A stretch of 64,000 nucleotides of DNA from DATBDM01 sp034664425 (GCA_034664425.1 JAXDHR010000096.1:10709-74708); one strand, 5' to 3'; positions 54,934-62,880 are shown, counted from the first letter of the stretch. Notes: generated by a model from the letters alone, not told the origin. Numbers and translations: made by a program.

Positions 54934-55266
54934 TTGGATCCCGCCCGCACCGGCGAGCCGGCGTTCGTCGTCCTCATGCGCGTGCACCTCACATTCGGAT
55001 CCGTCGGCTCGCTGAAGGGCAAGCGCGCCGAGCTCAACCGCGTCAAGGCGCTCCTGCGCCAGCGGATGGGCGCCTCCGTCGCGGAGGTCGCCCACCAGGA
55101 CGCGTGGCAGCGCTCGACGCTGGCGGTGGCCGTCGCGGCCGGCTCTCCGCGCCGTTGCGACGATGCTGCGGACGCGATCGAGCGCGCGCTCTACGCACGC
55201 GTGGGGGACGGCGTGGTCGTCGAGCGGCTGGTCGCCTCCTGGAGCGACCTGGAGGACGTAGGATGA
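54934..55266 (+). CDS. DUF503 (YlxP-like) protein
   Basis: 110 residues. The DUF503 pattern is clear: SLKGKRAELNRVKALLRQRM, then VAEVAHQDAWQRSTLAVAVA. These proteins lie between infB and rbfA in many bacteria and have no firmly known function, though they are suspected to act in ribosome assembly. The best start is TTG 54934, since the first ATG (54976) would remove the first beta strand. It overlaps rbfA as ATGA. Confidence 0.85.
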   Translation: MDPARTGEPAFVVLMRVHLTFGSVGSLKGKRAELNRVKALLRQRMGASVAEVAHQDAWQRSTLAVAVAAGSPRRCDDAADAIERALYARVGDGVVVERLVASWSDLEDVG

Positions 55267-55607
55267 GCGGCGACCGGATGCGACGCGTCGACGAGGCCAT
55301 GAGGGAGGTCCTCTCCGACGCGATCACATCCGAGCTCAAGGACCCTCGGGTCGGCTTCGTCACCGTGACCGCCGTCGACACATCCCCTGACCTCAGGCAC
55401 GCTCGCGTGTTCGTCTCGGTGCTCGGCGACGAGCCCGTCCGGCGGCGCAGCCTCGACGGCCTGCGCTCGGCGCACGGCTACCTGCAGAAGCGCGTCGCCG
55501 GGGAGCTGCGGCTCAAGCACACCCCCGCGCTCGAGTTCGCCTACGACGACACCGTCGACCGCGGCCAGCGCATCAACCAGCTGCTCGCCGAGGAGGAGCA
55601 GCGGTGA
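55263..55607 (+). CDS. rbfA: Ribosome-binding factor A
   Basis: 114 residues. KH-like cold-shock factor needed for 16S rRNA 5'-end maturation. Signatures: RRVDEAMREVLSDAITSELK, DPRVGFVTVTAVDTSPDLRH, ARVFVSVLG, and the C-terminal LKHTPALEFAYDDTVDRGQR. It is tightly packed: ATGA overlap upstream and GTGA downstream. Confidence 0.95.
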   Translation: MSGDRMRRVDEAMREVLSDAITSELKDPRVGFVTVTAVDTSPDLRHARVFVSVLGDEPVRRRSLDGLRSAHGYLQKRVAGELRLKHTPALEFAYDDTVDRGQRINQLLAEEEQR

Positions 55608-56596
55608 CGGCCAACGGCGCACGCTCCTCGCGCGAGGAGATGCTCGCCCAGCTGCGCGGGCACGACAAGTTCCTGCTTGTCACGCACGAGCGCCCGGACG
55701 GGGACGCTGTCGGCTCGCTGGCGGCGATGCAGCGCCTGCTCGCCGCGGTCGGCAAGGACGCGCTCGCGTTCCTCGCGGCCGACGAGTTCCCGCTGCCCTA
55801 CGAGTACCGCTTCATCGAGATCGAGCAGCTGGTCACCGAGCCGCCGGCGGACCTCGACGAGCGCGCGCTGGTGTTCCTGGACTGCGGCAACATCGACCGC
55901 ACCCCGGCCGACGTGCTCAAGCGCGAGGGCGCGCACATCCTCAACATCGACCACCACCACGACAACACGCGCTTCGGGACCTACAACCACGTCGACGCGC
56001 ACGCCTCGTGCACCGCCGAGATGGTCTGGGACCTGGCGCACGGCCTCGGCGTGCAGACGACCCCGGAGATGGCCGACGCGCTCTACGTCGGCCTGGTCAC
56101 CGACACCGGGCGCTTCATGTACGAGACGACGGGTCCCGTCGCGCACCGCATGGCCGCCGAGCTGATCGAGGGCGGCGTCGACGTCCACGGGATCTACAAG
56201 CGCCTCTACGAGGGCATCCCGCAGGGCAAGATCGAGCTGCTCGCGCGCGGCCTCAGCGCCGTTCAGCGCTACGACGGCGGCCTGCTGACGCTCGCGCAGC
56301 TCACGCGCGAGGACTACCGCGCGACCGGCGCCGACGAGAGCCACTCCGAGGGCGTCGTCGACCACCTGCGCTCGGTCGAGGGCACGCTCGTCGCCGGGCT
56401 CGTGCGCGACCAGCTGAGCGCCAACGGCTCCAAGCGCAAGGTCTCGCTGCGCGCGACCGACGATCGCGTCGACGTCTCCCGGATCGCCCGGGCCGGCGGC
56501 GGCGGCGGGCACCGGCGCGCGGCGGGGTTCTCGACCGACATGGAGTTCGCGGAGCTCGTCGAGTTCCTGCGCAGCGCGCTGGCCGAGCAGCTCTAG
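55604..56596 (+). CDS. DHH/DHHA1 phosphoesterase, NrnA-type nanoRNase / pAp phosphatase
   Basis: 330 residues. DHH motifs: LVTHERPDGDAVGSLAAMQR (motif I), FLDCGNIDRTP, LNIDHHHDNTRFG (motif III) and VGLVTDTGRFMYET; DHHA1 has GGGGGHRRAAGF. This is the NrnA/YtqI family, which degrades very short RNAs and 3'-phosphoadenosine 5'-phosphate. Position between rbfA and truB is common in Gram-positives. GTG start. Confidence 0.92.
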   Translation: MTANGARSSREEMLAQLRGHDKFLLVTHERPDGDAVGSLAAMQRLLAAVGKDALAFLAADEFPLPYEYRFIEIEQLVTEPPADLDERALVFLDCGNIDRTPADVLKREGAHILNIDHHHDNTRFGTYNHVDAHASCTAEMVWDLAHGLGVQTTPEMADALYVGLVTDTGRFMYETTGPVAHRMAAELIEGGVDVHGIYKRLYEGIPQGKIELLARGLSAVQRYDGGLLTLAQLTREDYRATGADESHSEGVVDHLRSVEGTLVAGLVRDQLSANGSKRKVSLRATDDRVDVSRIARAGGGGGHRRAAGFSTDMEFAELVEFLRSALAEQL

Positions 56597-57408
56597 TGGG
56601 CGTCGACGGCGTCGTCCTCGTCGACAAGCCGGCCGGGATCACCTCGCACGACGTCGTCGCCCAGCAGCGTCGACGGCTCGGTCGCGGGGTCAAGGTCGGC
56701 CATGCCGGCACGCTCGACCCGTTCGCGACCGGGCTGCTGCTGGTGCTGGTCGGCCGCGCGACGCGCGTGCAGCGCTTCCTCATGGCCCTGCCCAAGCGCT
56801 ACGCCGTGCGCGCGCGGCTCGGCTGGACGTCGACGACCGGCGACCCGGAGGGCGAGATCGCACCGGGCCGGACGCCGCCGGAGCCGCTCGTGCTGCCCAC
56901 GGGGGAGCTGCGCCAGCGCCCGCACGCCTACTCGGCGATCAAGGTCGGCGGCCAGCGCGCCTACACGCTCGCCCGCCGCGGCGAGGCGGTCGAGATCCCG
57001 GAGCGCACCGTCACCGTCTCGCGCTTCGCGCTCGAGCACCGCGCGGGCGACGAGGCCGACTTCGTCGTGGACTGCTCCTCGGGGACCTACGTGCGCTCGC
57101 TGATCGCCGACCTCGACGATGCCTACTGCCTGGCCCTGCGGCGCACGCGGATCGGGCACTTCGACGTCGCCGACGCCGGGTGGGGGGGGACCGAGTCATT
57201 CCTGAGCCTCGACGAGGCGCTCGCCTTCCTACCCGCCGTCCGGCTGGCGGGCGATGACGCGCAGCGCGCCGCGCACGGCGTCGCGGTCCCCGCGGCCGTG
57301 GGCGTCGCAGGGCCGCACGTGCGGCTCGAGGACGACGCCGGGCTGATCGCCCTGGCCGAGCCGCGCGAGGGCGGCCTGCTCAAGCCCGTCGTAGGCTTTC
57401 GCGGCTAG
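56596..57408 (+). CDS. truB: tRNA pseudouridine(55) synthase TruB
   Basis: 270 residues. Makes pseudouridine 55 in the T loop of tRNA. The catalytic Asp is in VGHAGTLDPFATGLLLVLVG, preceded by VLVDKPAGITSHDVV. YSAIKVGGQRAYTLARRGE and DCSSGTYVRSLIADL are further motifs. An uninterrupted run of 8 G (57182-57189) lies in the coding sequence at WGG; the frame is intact. The GTG start touches the nrnA stop. Confidence 0.95.
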   Translation: MGVDGVVLVDKPAGITSHDVVAQQRRRLGRGVKVGHAGTLDPFATGLLLVLVGRATRVQRFLMALPKRYAVRARLGWTSTTGDPEGEIAPGRTPPEPLVLPTGELRQRPHAYSAIKVGGQRAYTLARRGEAVEIPERTVTVSRFALEHRAGDEADFVVDCSSGTYVRSLIADLDDAYCLALRRTRIGHFDVADAGWGGTESFLSLDEALAFLPAVRLAGDDAQRAAHGVAVPAAVGVAGPHVRLEDDAGLIALAEPREGGLLKPVVGFRG

Positions 57409-57440
57409 ATGCACCCGCTCCCGACCTCGTCGCATCCCTG

Positions 57441-58319
57441 ATGGACGTCACCTGGCTTCCCGACGCCCGCCAGCGGGCACGCGATCTTGCCGTCGGCGAG
57501 TTCGACGGCGTGCACATCGGCCATCGCGAGGTGATCAGAGGCGCCGATACGGTGCTCACGTTCGAGCCGCACCCGCGTGCCGTCGTCGCCCCAGCGTCGG
57601 CTCCGAAGCTGCTCACCACGCTCGAGATCAAGGCCGACCTCGTCGCCGCGCTCGGTGTCGGCGAGCTCGTGGTGATCCCCTTCGACGGCTCCTTCGCCGC
57701 CCAGTCGCCGGAGGCGTTCATCGAGCACGAGCTGATCGAGCGCCTCGGCGCGCGGAGCGTCTCGGTCGGCGAGGACTTCCGCTTCGGCCACCGCGCCCGC
57801 GGCGACGCCGGTCTGCTGCGCGCCCAGACCGCGTTCGAGACGCGCGTGAGCCGGATGGTCGAGCTCGACGGCTCCGTGGTGTCCTCGACGCACATCCGGG
57901 GCCTGATCGGGGCTGGGGAGGTCGAGGCCGCGGCTCGCTTCCTCGGTGCGCCGTTCCAGATGCGCGGGACCGTCGTTCACGGCGACAAGCGCGGGCGCAC
58001 GCTCGGCTACCCGACCGCCAACCTCGTGCCCGATCCGCGGCTGGTCGTGCCCGACCACGGCGTCTACGCCTGCCGCGCCCGGATTGGCGGCGAGGATCAC
58101 CTCGCGGCGGTCAACGTCGGCGTCCGCCCCACGTTCCAGACGGGTCGGGGGCTGCTCGTCGAGGCGTTCCTGCTCGACTTCGACGGCGACCTCTACGGCC
58201 AGACGCTCGCGCTGGAGTTCATCGGCCGCCTGCGCGGGGAGCAGCGGTTCGAGAGCGTCGCGGCGCTGATCGAGCAGATGGACCGCGATGTGGTCGAGAC
58301 CCGTCGGGTCTGCACCTGA
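57441..58319 (+). CDS. ribF: Bifunctional riboflavin kinase / FAD synthetase
   Basis: 292 residues. The N-terminal adenylyltransferase part has AVGEFDGVHIGHREVI and TFEPHPRAV, and the segment GEDFRFGHRARGD. The C-terminal riboflavin kinase part has RGTVVHGDKRGRTLGYPTAN, then GVYACRARI and FDGDLYGQTL. It makes FMN and FAD. Somewhat short overall, with a compact start before the first motif. It follows truB after 32 bases. Confidence 0.93.
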   Translation: MDVTWLPDARQRARDLAVGEFDGVHIGHREVIRGADTVLTFEPHPRAVVAPASAPKLLTTLEIKADLVAALGVGELVVIPFDGSFAAQSPEAFIEHELIERLGARSVSVGEDFRFGHRARGDAGLLRAQTAFETRVSRMVELDGSVVSSTHIRGLIGAGEVEAAARFLGAPFQMRGTVVHGDKRGRTLGYPTANLVPDPRLVVPDHGVYACRARIGGEDHLAAVNVGVRPTFQTGRGLLVEAFLLDFDGDLYGQTLALEFIGRLRGEQRFESVAALIEQMDRDVVETRRVCT

Positions 58320-58336
58320 TCCCGGCAAGACGAGGC

Positions 58337-59296
58337 ATGGTGACCGCTCCTGCGGGTAGAGCATCGGCCATGCGGGTGGTGCTGGCGCACGGGGATGCGC
58401 CGAGACGGCGGCAGCTCGGAGGGATCCTGGCTCGTGTCGGACATGTGGTGGCGGAGGCCGAGACGGCCGAGGAGGCGGTCGCGGTCTGCCAGGACTCGCC
58501 GACCGACGTCGCGGTCGTCGACGTCGACCTCTGCCGGACGAGCACGGGCAAGGCCCTGCTGCACGCCATCAAGGGCGACGTGGACGCCTTCCGCACCGCC
58601 GTGGTGCTGCTCGAGCGTGCCGCGCTCGATCTCGAGGTGGCCGTCTCCGCCCTGCACCAGGGCGTCCAGGACTTCCTCGTCGAGCCGATCTCCGAGGGCG
58701 AGCTCGTGACCCGGATCGCCGCCGCGGCGCGCACCAAGGTGCTCCAGGAGGAGCTCGTCGAGCAGTCCCGCCGGCTCGAGACGCTGATCTTCGAGGACCC
58801 GCTGACCGGGCTCGCCAACCGCCGCTTCATCCTCACGCAGCTCGGCTCGCTCGTGTCGGGCACGCGCCGCCACGGCCGGCCGCTGTCGATCGCGATCATC
58901 GACATCGACCACTTCAAGGCGGTCAACGACGAGCACGGCCATCAGACCGGCGACCACGTGCTCGTCGCCGTCACCGGCGCGCTGCGCCACCACATGCGCG
59001 CGGAGGACCACCTCGGGCGACTCGGCGGCGAGGAGTTCCTCGCGGTGCTGCCCGACAGCGATCGCGACGCCGCCGCGGCGGCGGCGGAACGGATGCGCGG
59101 GGAGGTCGCCGCCACTGCGATCGAACACGAGGGTGTGCCGCTCGGCGTCACCGTCTCGCTGGGCGTGGCGACCTGGGAGCCCGACGAGCCGCCCGAGCGG
59201 CTCCTGCGGCGCGCGGACGACGCGCTGTACTCAGCCAAGGGCGCCGGCCGTGATCTGGTCGTCAGCGCTCGTGCTAGCGTACCCCGCCGCACATGA
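58337..59296 (+). CDS. Receiver-GGDEF diguanylate cyclase
   Basis: 319 residues. An N-terminal receiver domain (from MRVVLAHGD, about 12-130) keeps the Asp in VVDVDL, but the conserved Lys is replaced (FLVEPIS), so phosphorylation control may be altered. A short helix leads to a GGDEF domain: FEDPLTGLANRRFIL, IDIDHFKAVNDEHGHQTGD and LGGEEFLAVL. GGEEF is an active form, and RAED five residues before it is the product-inhibition I-site. It should make cyclic di-GMP. It sits inside the translation cluster between ribF and rpsO. ATG 58370 is an alternative start. Confidence 0.9.
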   Translation: MVTAPAGRASAMRVVLAHGDAPRRRQLGGILARVGHVVAEAETAEEAVAVCQDSPTDVAVVDVDLCRTSTGKALLHAIKGDVDAFRTAVVLLERAALDLEVAVSALHQGVQDFLVEPISEGELVTRIAAAARTKVLQEELVEQSRRLETLIFEDPLTGLANRRFILTQLGSLVSGTRRHGRPLSIAIIDIDHFKAVNDEHGHQTGDHVLVAVTGALRHHMRAEDHLGRLGGEEFLAVLPDSDRDAAAAAAERMRGEVAATAIEHEGVPLGVTVSLGVATWEPDEPPERLLRRADDALYSAKGAGRDLVVSARASVPRRT

Positions 59297-59565
59297 CCGC
59301 CATGACCCCTGAAGAGAAGCGCGAGATCGTCAGCCGGTTCGGCAAGACCGAGGACGACACGGGCGCCACCGAGGTCCAGATCGCGCTGCTCACCCGGCGG
59401 ATCAACCACCTCACCGACCACCTGCGCGAGCACAAGCACGACCATCACTCGCGTCGTGGGCTGCTCATGCTCGTCGGCCAGCGCCGCCGCTTCCTCAACT
59501 ACCTCCAGAAGAAGGACCTCGAGGGCTACCGCTCGCTCATCCGCGAGCTCGGCCTGCGTCGCTGA
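59293..59565 (+). CDS. rpsO: 30S ribosomal protein S15
   Basis: 90 residues (87 from ATG 59302). Binds 16S rRNA in the platform. Core: REIVSRFGKTEDDTGATEVQ, ALLTRRINHLTDHLREHKHD, HHSRRGLLMLVGQRRRFLNY and RSLIRELGLRR, matching S15 throughout. A candidate -10 (TAGCGT, 59275-59280) lies 12 bases before the first ATG inside the end of the GGDEF gene. rpsO is often next to pnp; here five other genes intervene. Confidence 0.96.
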   Translation: MTAMTPEEKREIVSRFGKTEDDTGATEVQIALLTRRINHLTDHLREHKHDHHSRRGLLMLVGQRRRFLNYLQKKDLEGYRSLIRELGLRR

Positions 59566-59575
59566 GCCGCTGCCG

Positions 59576-60034
59576 ATGGGCGTGATCGAGGCCGGTCAGC
59601 CCGTCCCGGAGTTCTCCCTCGCGACCTACGAGGGCGACGCCTTCACCCGCGCGGACCTCGAAGGCAAGACGACCGTCCTGGTCTTCTACCCGTTCGCGTT
59701 CTCGCCGATCTGCACGGATCAGCTGGCCGTCTACGAAGAGCTTCTCGAGGACTTCCGGGAGCGCGGGGTGACGCTTTACGGCGTCTCGTGCGACTCCGTC
59801 TGGGCGCAGCAGGCGTTCCGTGAGCAGCTCGGCGTGTCGATCGAGCAGCTCTCCGACTTCGAGCCGAAGGGCGCCGTCAGCGCGGCCTTCGGCGTGCTGC
59901 ATCCCGAGGGCTTCCCGCAGCGCGCGCTCGTCCTCGTCGGTCCGGACGCCGTCGTGCGCTGGAGCTACGCGGCGCCCTCGCCCGCCGACCTACCCGGCGC
60001 GAACCTGATCTTCGACGCGCTGGACGGCTCCTGA
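59576..60034 (+). CDS. Peroxiredoxin, AhpE/BCP-like
   Basis: 152 residues. Thioredoxin-fold thiol peroxidase. The peroxidatic Cys is in VFYPFAFSPICTDQL (about residue 45), in the P-x3-S/T-x2-C-type context seen in AhpE-like 1-Cys enzymes. A second Cys lies in YGVSCDSVWAQ. The resolving partner is not evident. It starts 10 bases after rpsO and overlaps the DsbA-like gene, so the pair probably acts together in redox defence. Confidence 0.9.
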   Translation: MGVIEAGQPVPEFSLATYEGDAFTRADLEGKTTVLVFYPFAFSPICTDQLAVYEELLEDFRERGVTLYGVSCDSVWAQQAFREQLGVSIEQLSDFEPKGAVSAAFGVLHPEGFPQRALVLVGPDAVVRWSYAAPSPADLPGANLIFDALDGS

Positions 60035-60534
60035 GCCTCGGGTCCGCGCCGCTGCCGCCGCTCGGCCCCGGCGACCGCGTCAGAGGGCCGGCCGGGTCGC
60101 GCACGATCATCGTCTACGGCGACTACGAGTGCCCGTTCTGCGCGGCGCTCGACCTGCACCTCGCGAGCGTGCCGGTGCGCTTCGCGTTCCGCCAGTTCCC
60201 CGTGCGGGCGAGCCACCCGCGGGCGCACGCCGCCGCCTGCGCCGCCGAGGCCGCCGATCGCCAGGGCGCGTTCTGGCCGATGCACGACGCGCTGTTCGCC
60301 GACCAGGCCCACCTCGAGGACCCGCATCTGTGGGCGCGCGCCGAGCGGCTCGGCCTCGAGGTCGAGCGCTTCGACGCCGACCGCCGCGACCCGGCGATCG
60401 CCGAGCGGGTACGCGCGAGCCTGCGCGCCGGGATCCGCGCCGGCGTCGCGACGACGCCGACCCTGTTCCTCGACGGCGTGCTGCACCCCGGGCGCCCGGA
60501 CGCGTCGCTATGGGCGCGCATCACCGGCACTTGA
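60031..60534 (+). CDS. DsbA-family thioredoxin-like oxidoreductase, CTG start
   Basis: About 167 residues. The active site is YGDYECPFCAALDLHL (CPFC, about residues 34-37), with the cis-Pro loop in VATTPTLFLDGVLHPG and a helical insert (AHAAACAAEAADRQGAFWPM). This is the Thioredoxin_4/DsbA type. No signal peptide is visible, so it may be cytoplasmic. The first GTG (60169) lies beyond the active site, and no ATG, GTG or TTG occurs upstream in frame. CTG 60031, overlapping the peroxiredoxin stop as CTGA, is the likely start; CTG 60052 is an alternative. Confidence 0.8.
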   Translation: MSLGSAPLPPLGPGDRVRGPAGSRTIIVYGDYECPFCAALDLHLASVPVRFAFRQFPVRASHPRAHAAACAAEAADRQGAFWPMHDALFADQAHLEDPHLWARAERLGLEVERFDADRRDPAIAERVRASLRAGIRAGVATTPTLFLDGVLHPGRPDASLWARITGT

Positions 60535-60543
60535 ACGTGGATC

Positions 60544-60568
60544 GAACCGGCGCCAGGGTGCGTGCGTA
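60544..60568 (+). promoter_or_regulatory. ECF-type promoter candidate of the sigma factor gene
   Basis: GAACC (60544-60548), 16 bases, CGTA (60565-60568), 18 bases before the sigma-factor ATG. This resembles ECF promoters of the TGAAAC-16-CGTA class. A matching site precedes the cupredoxin lipoprotein gene, suggesting autoregulation. Confidence 0.5.
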
Positions 60569-60586
60569 GTCCCGCGCGAAGACCCG

Positions 60587-61132
60587 ATGCCAACCGATGT
60601 CCAGCTCATGGAGCGCGTTCGCTCCGACGCCACAGGAGACGCGCTGCGCTCGCTGTACCGCACCTACGCGGGCGAGCTGCTCGGATTCGCGCTCGGCGCG
60701 CTCGACGACCGCCAGACGGCCGAGGAGATCGTCCAGGAGACCTTCACGCGCGCCTGGCGCCACGCCGACCGCTATGACGCCAAGCGCGGGTCGGTGCGCA
60801 CCTGGCTCTACCAGATCGCCCGCAACGCGATCATCGATGCGCGGCGTCGCAGCTCGGTGCGCCCGGGGCTGGCCTCGCACGAACCCGATCCCGACCACGA
60901 GGGCGGCGGGCTCTCGATCGAGCGCGCGATGCTCGGCTGGCAGGTCGCCGCGGCGCTCGAGCGGCTCTCGCCCGAGCACCGCCAGGTCGTCCGCCTCGCC
61001 CACGTGCGGGGGCTCAGCGTGCGCGAGATCGCCGAGGCGTGCGGACTCCCGGAAGGGACCGTCAAGAGCCGCACCTGGTACGCGCTGCGCTCGCTGCGCC
61101 TCGCCCTCGAGGAGATGGGGGTCGCCCCATGA
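60587..61132 (+). CDS. ECF-family RNA polymerase sigma factor
   Basis: 181 residues. Region 2 reads LYRTYAGELLGFALGALDDR, QTAEEIVQETFTRAWRHADR and RTWLYQIARNAIIDARRRS. Region 4 reads LERLSPEHRQVVRLAHVRGL, then SVREIAEACGLPEGTVKSR, a helix-turn-helix for -35 recognition. No region 3, as in all ECF factors. The stop overlaps the anti-sigma gene as ATGA, so the pair is coupled. A likely target is its own promoter and that of the cupredoxin lipoprotein downstream. Confidence 0.95.
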   Translation: MPTDVQLMERVRSDATGDALRSLYRTYAGELLGFALGALDDRQTAEEIVQETFTRAWRHADRYDAKRGSVRTWLYQIARNAIIDARRRSSVRPGLASHEPDPDHEGGGLSIERAMLGWQVAAALERLSPEHRQVVRLAHVRGLSVREIAEACGLPEGTVKSRTWYALRSLRLALEEMGVAP

Positions 61133-61818
61133 CCGAGACCTGCCGTGATCTGCGCCCGCTGCTCGGCGCCTACGTGCTCAACGCGCTCGAGCCTGACGAG
61201 CTGGCGCTCGTGGACGAGCACGTGCGCACCTGCCCGGCCTGCGCCGCCGAACATGCCCGCCTGGCGCCCCTGCCGGGGCTGCTGACGCTCGCCGTGCCGG
61301 CCTCCCGCGCGAGCGAGGAGCCGCTGTCTCCGGCCCTGGAGGAGCGCCTGCTCGACGCGGTCGCGTCCGAGATCCCGCGCCGCCGCACGCGCCCGCGCTG
61401 GCAGACGCCGCGCTGGCGCACGCTGACGGCCGCAGCCGTGGTCGCCGCCAGCGTGGCGCTCGCCGTGGTCGCGCTCGCCACGCGCGGCGGCGGCCCGGAG
61501 TACGGGCCCGAGATCCCGTTGGCGGCGACGACCGCGCCGCGCGGGGCGCAGGCCTACGCCGCGCTGCGCTCCAGCCCCGGCGGCACGACGGTGCTGCTGC
61601 ACGTCTCCGGCCTGCCGCGCAACCCGGCGGCGGTCTACGAGGTCCAGTGCGACGCGCCGAACTGGAGCGCGAGCGCCGGCACCTTCCGCGTCGATCGCAA
61701 CGGCCACGCGCAGGTGGTGCTGACGACGGCGGCGCGCCAGGGCGAGTACGACCACATCCGCGTGCTGCGGCGCACGGGCGGCGCCCCGCAGGTCGTCTTC
61801 GACGGCGCGCTGTCCTGA
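61129..61818 (+). CDS. Membrane-anchored zinc-finger anti-sigma factor
   Basis: 229 residues. The N-terminal zf-HC2 domain has the ZAS motif DEHVRTCPACAAEH (H-x3-C-x2-C), which binds zinc and holds the sigma factor. One membrane helix follows (LTAAAVVAASVALAVVALA, about 102-120). The extracytoplasmic part (about 110 residues, with TVLLHVSGLPRNPAAVYEV) is an anti-sigma-K-like RskA sensor domain. It should hold the ECF factor at the membrane until an outside signal triggers release. Confidence 0.92.
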   Translation: MTETCRDLRPLLGAYVLNALEPDELALVDEHVRTCPACAAEHARLAPLPGLLTLAVPASRASEEPLSPALEERLLDAVASEIPRRRTRPRWQTPRWRTLTAAAVVAASVALAVVALATRGGGPEYGPEIPLAATTAPRGAQAYAALRSSPGGTTVLLHVSGLPRNPAAVYEVQCDAPNWSASAGTFRVDRNGHAQVVLTTAARQGEYDHIRVLRRTGGAPQVVFDGALS

Positions 61819-61827
61819 ACGCCGATT

Positions 61828-61851
61828 GAACCCGGGGCGAGCCGGCGCGTA
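61828..61851 (+). promoter_or_regulatory. ECF-type promoter candidate of the cupredoxin lipoprotein gene
   Basis: GAACC (61828-61832), 15 bases, CGTA (61848-61851). The same two boxes, with spacing one base longer, lie before the ECF sigma gene, so this gene is a probable target of that sigma factor. Confidence 0.5.
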
Positions 61852-61883
61852 TGCCCTAGCGACCCCGGATGAAGGAGCCCATC

Positions 61884-62327
61884 GTGATCAGGACGTCGTG
61901 GTTGGCCGTGCCGACGCTCGCCGTCGCGCTCGGCGTGGCGGGGTGCGGAGGCAGCGGCAACAGCTCGTCGGGCTCGAGCGGCTCCAGCAGCGCAGGCAGC
62001 TCGTCGACCAAGACCTCGAGCTCCTCCTCGAGCAGCTCGGGCGGCGGATCGGCGCTCAAGCTCGCCGCGGATCCCAGCGGCAATCTCGCCTTCGACACCA
62101 AGACGCTGAGCGCGAAGGCCGGGAAGGTGACGGTCGCCTTCACCAACAAGTCGAGCGTCCCGCACGCCGTGGAGATCGAGGGCAAGGGCGTCGAGGTGAA
62201 GACCAAGGTCATCACCGGCGGCAAGGCGTCGGTCGCCACGAACCTCAAGCCGGGGACATACGAGTTCTACTGCCCGGTCGACGGCCACCGGATGGCGGGC
62301 ATGGAGGGCAAGCTCACCGTCAAGTGA
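61884..62327 (+). CDS. Cupredoxin lipoprotein with poly-serine linker
   Basis: About 147 residues. The signal peptide ends in the lipobox LGVAGC, so the protein is lipid-anchored outside the membrane. A linker of about 40 residues, mostly Ser and Gly, leads to a plastocyanin-like domain. This begins LAADPSGNLAFDTKTLSAKA and has ligands in SSVPHAVEIEG and YCPVDGHRMAGMEGKL (His, Cys, His, Met). AAGGAG lies 6 bases before GTG 61884, so I prefer it to ATG 61869. It follows the anti-sigma gene after a gap holding an ECF-like promoter. Confidence 0.88.
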   Translation: MIRTSWLAVPTLAVALGVAGCGGSGNSSSGSSGSSSAGSSSTKTSSSSSSSSGGGSALKLAADPSGNLAFDTKTLSAKAGKVTVAFTNKSSVPHAVEIEGKGVEVKTKVITGGKASVATNLKPGTYEFYCPVDGHRMAGMEGKLTVK

Positions 62328-62778
62328 GCCGCCGGCCGACCTCCGCTGCGCGGAAGTCGAAGATGCGGCGCAGATCGCGCGCGACGAAGCCGCGGTGCGC
62401 GATCTCGCCCAGCGGGCCGAACGGCAGCGCGTAGCGCACGGTGTCGCGCATCAGCGTGGCGCCCGCGCCGTCGGGCGCGAACTCGTGCGTGTGGTGCCAG
62501 AGCCGGTAGGGACCGGTGAGCTGGGCATCGACGAAGCGCACGCCCGGCTCCCAGGCCTCGATGCGCGTGAGCCACGAGATCGGCAGACCATGCAGCACGA
62601 GCCGGTACTCGATCAGGGCCCCGACGCCCATCGCGATCGGACGCGGGGTCACGATCGCGAAGCGCAGCCACGGCGGCGTGATCGCTTCGAGGTTGCCGGC
62701 ATCGGCGAAGAACGCGAAGACGGCGTCGGGCGTCCCGGGAAGCCGCTGCTCGCGGCGCAGCGTGTGATAGCCGAACAC
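62320..62778 (-). CDS. SRPBCC (START-like) family protein
   Basis: 152 residues. The helix-grip fold of polyketide cyclase/dehydrase-like proteins is suggested by REQRLPGTPDAVFAFFADAG, NLEAITPPWLRF, RIEAWEPGVRFVDAQLTGPY and WHHTHEFAPDGAGATLMRDT, the usual SRPBCC order of motifs. Such proteins bind hydrophobic ligands; the ligand is unknown. Start is GTG. It overlaps the end of the convergent lipoprotein gene by 8 bases. Confidence 0.87.
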   Translation of the reverse strand: MFGYHTLRREQRLPGTPDAVFAFFADAGNLEAITPPWLRFAIVTPRPIAMGVGALIEYRLVLHGLPISWLTRIEAWEPGVRFVDAQLTGPYRLWHHTHEFAPDGAGATLMRDTVRYALPFGPLGEIAHRGFVARDLRRIFDFRAAEVGRRLT

Positions 62779-62880
62779 GCCTCCTCTACGGGCATCGAGC
62801 TACCATGGATCGCAGCAACTTCCGAAGCGTCAACGATGCAGAGGGGCCCGCCGACCGAGACGCGGGCACGAAAGGACCAT

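Noticed and set aside
57182..57189. Run of 8 G in truB as a programmed frameshift or phase-variable tract
   Set aside because: The frame stays open and conserved on both sides, and short G-runs are expected at this GC content. No alternative product is suggested.
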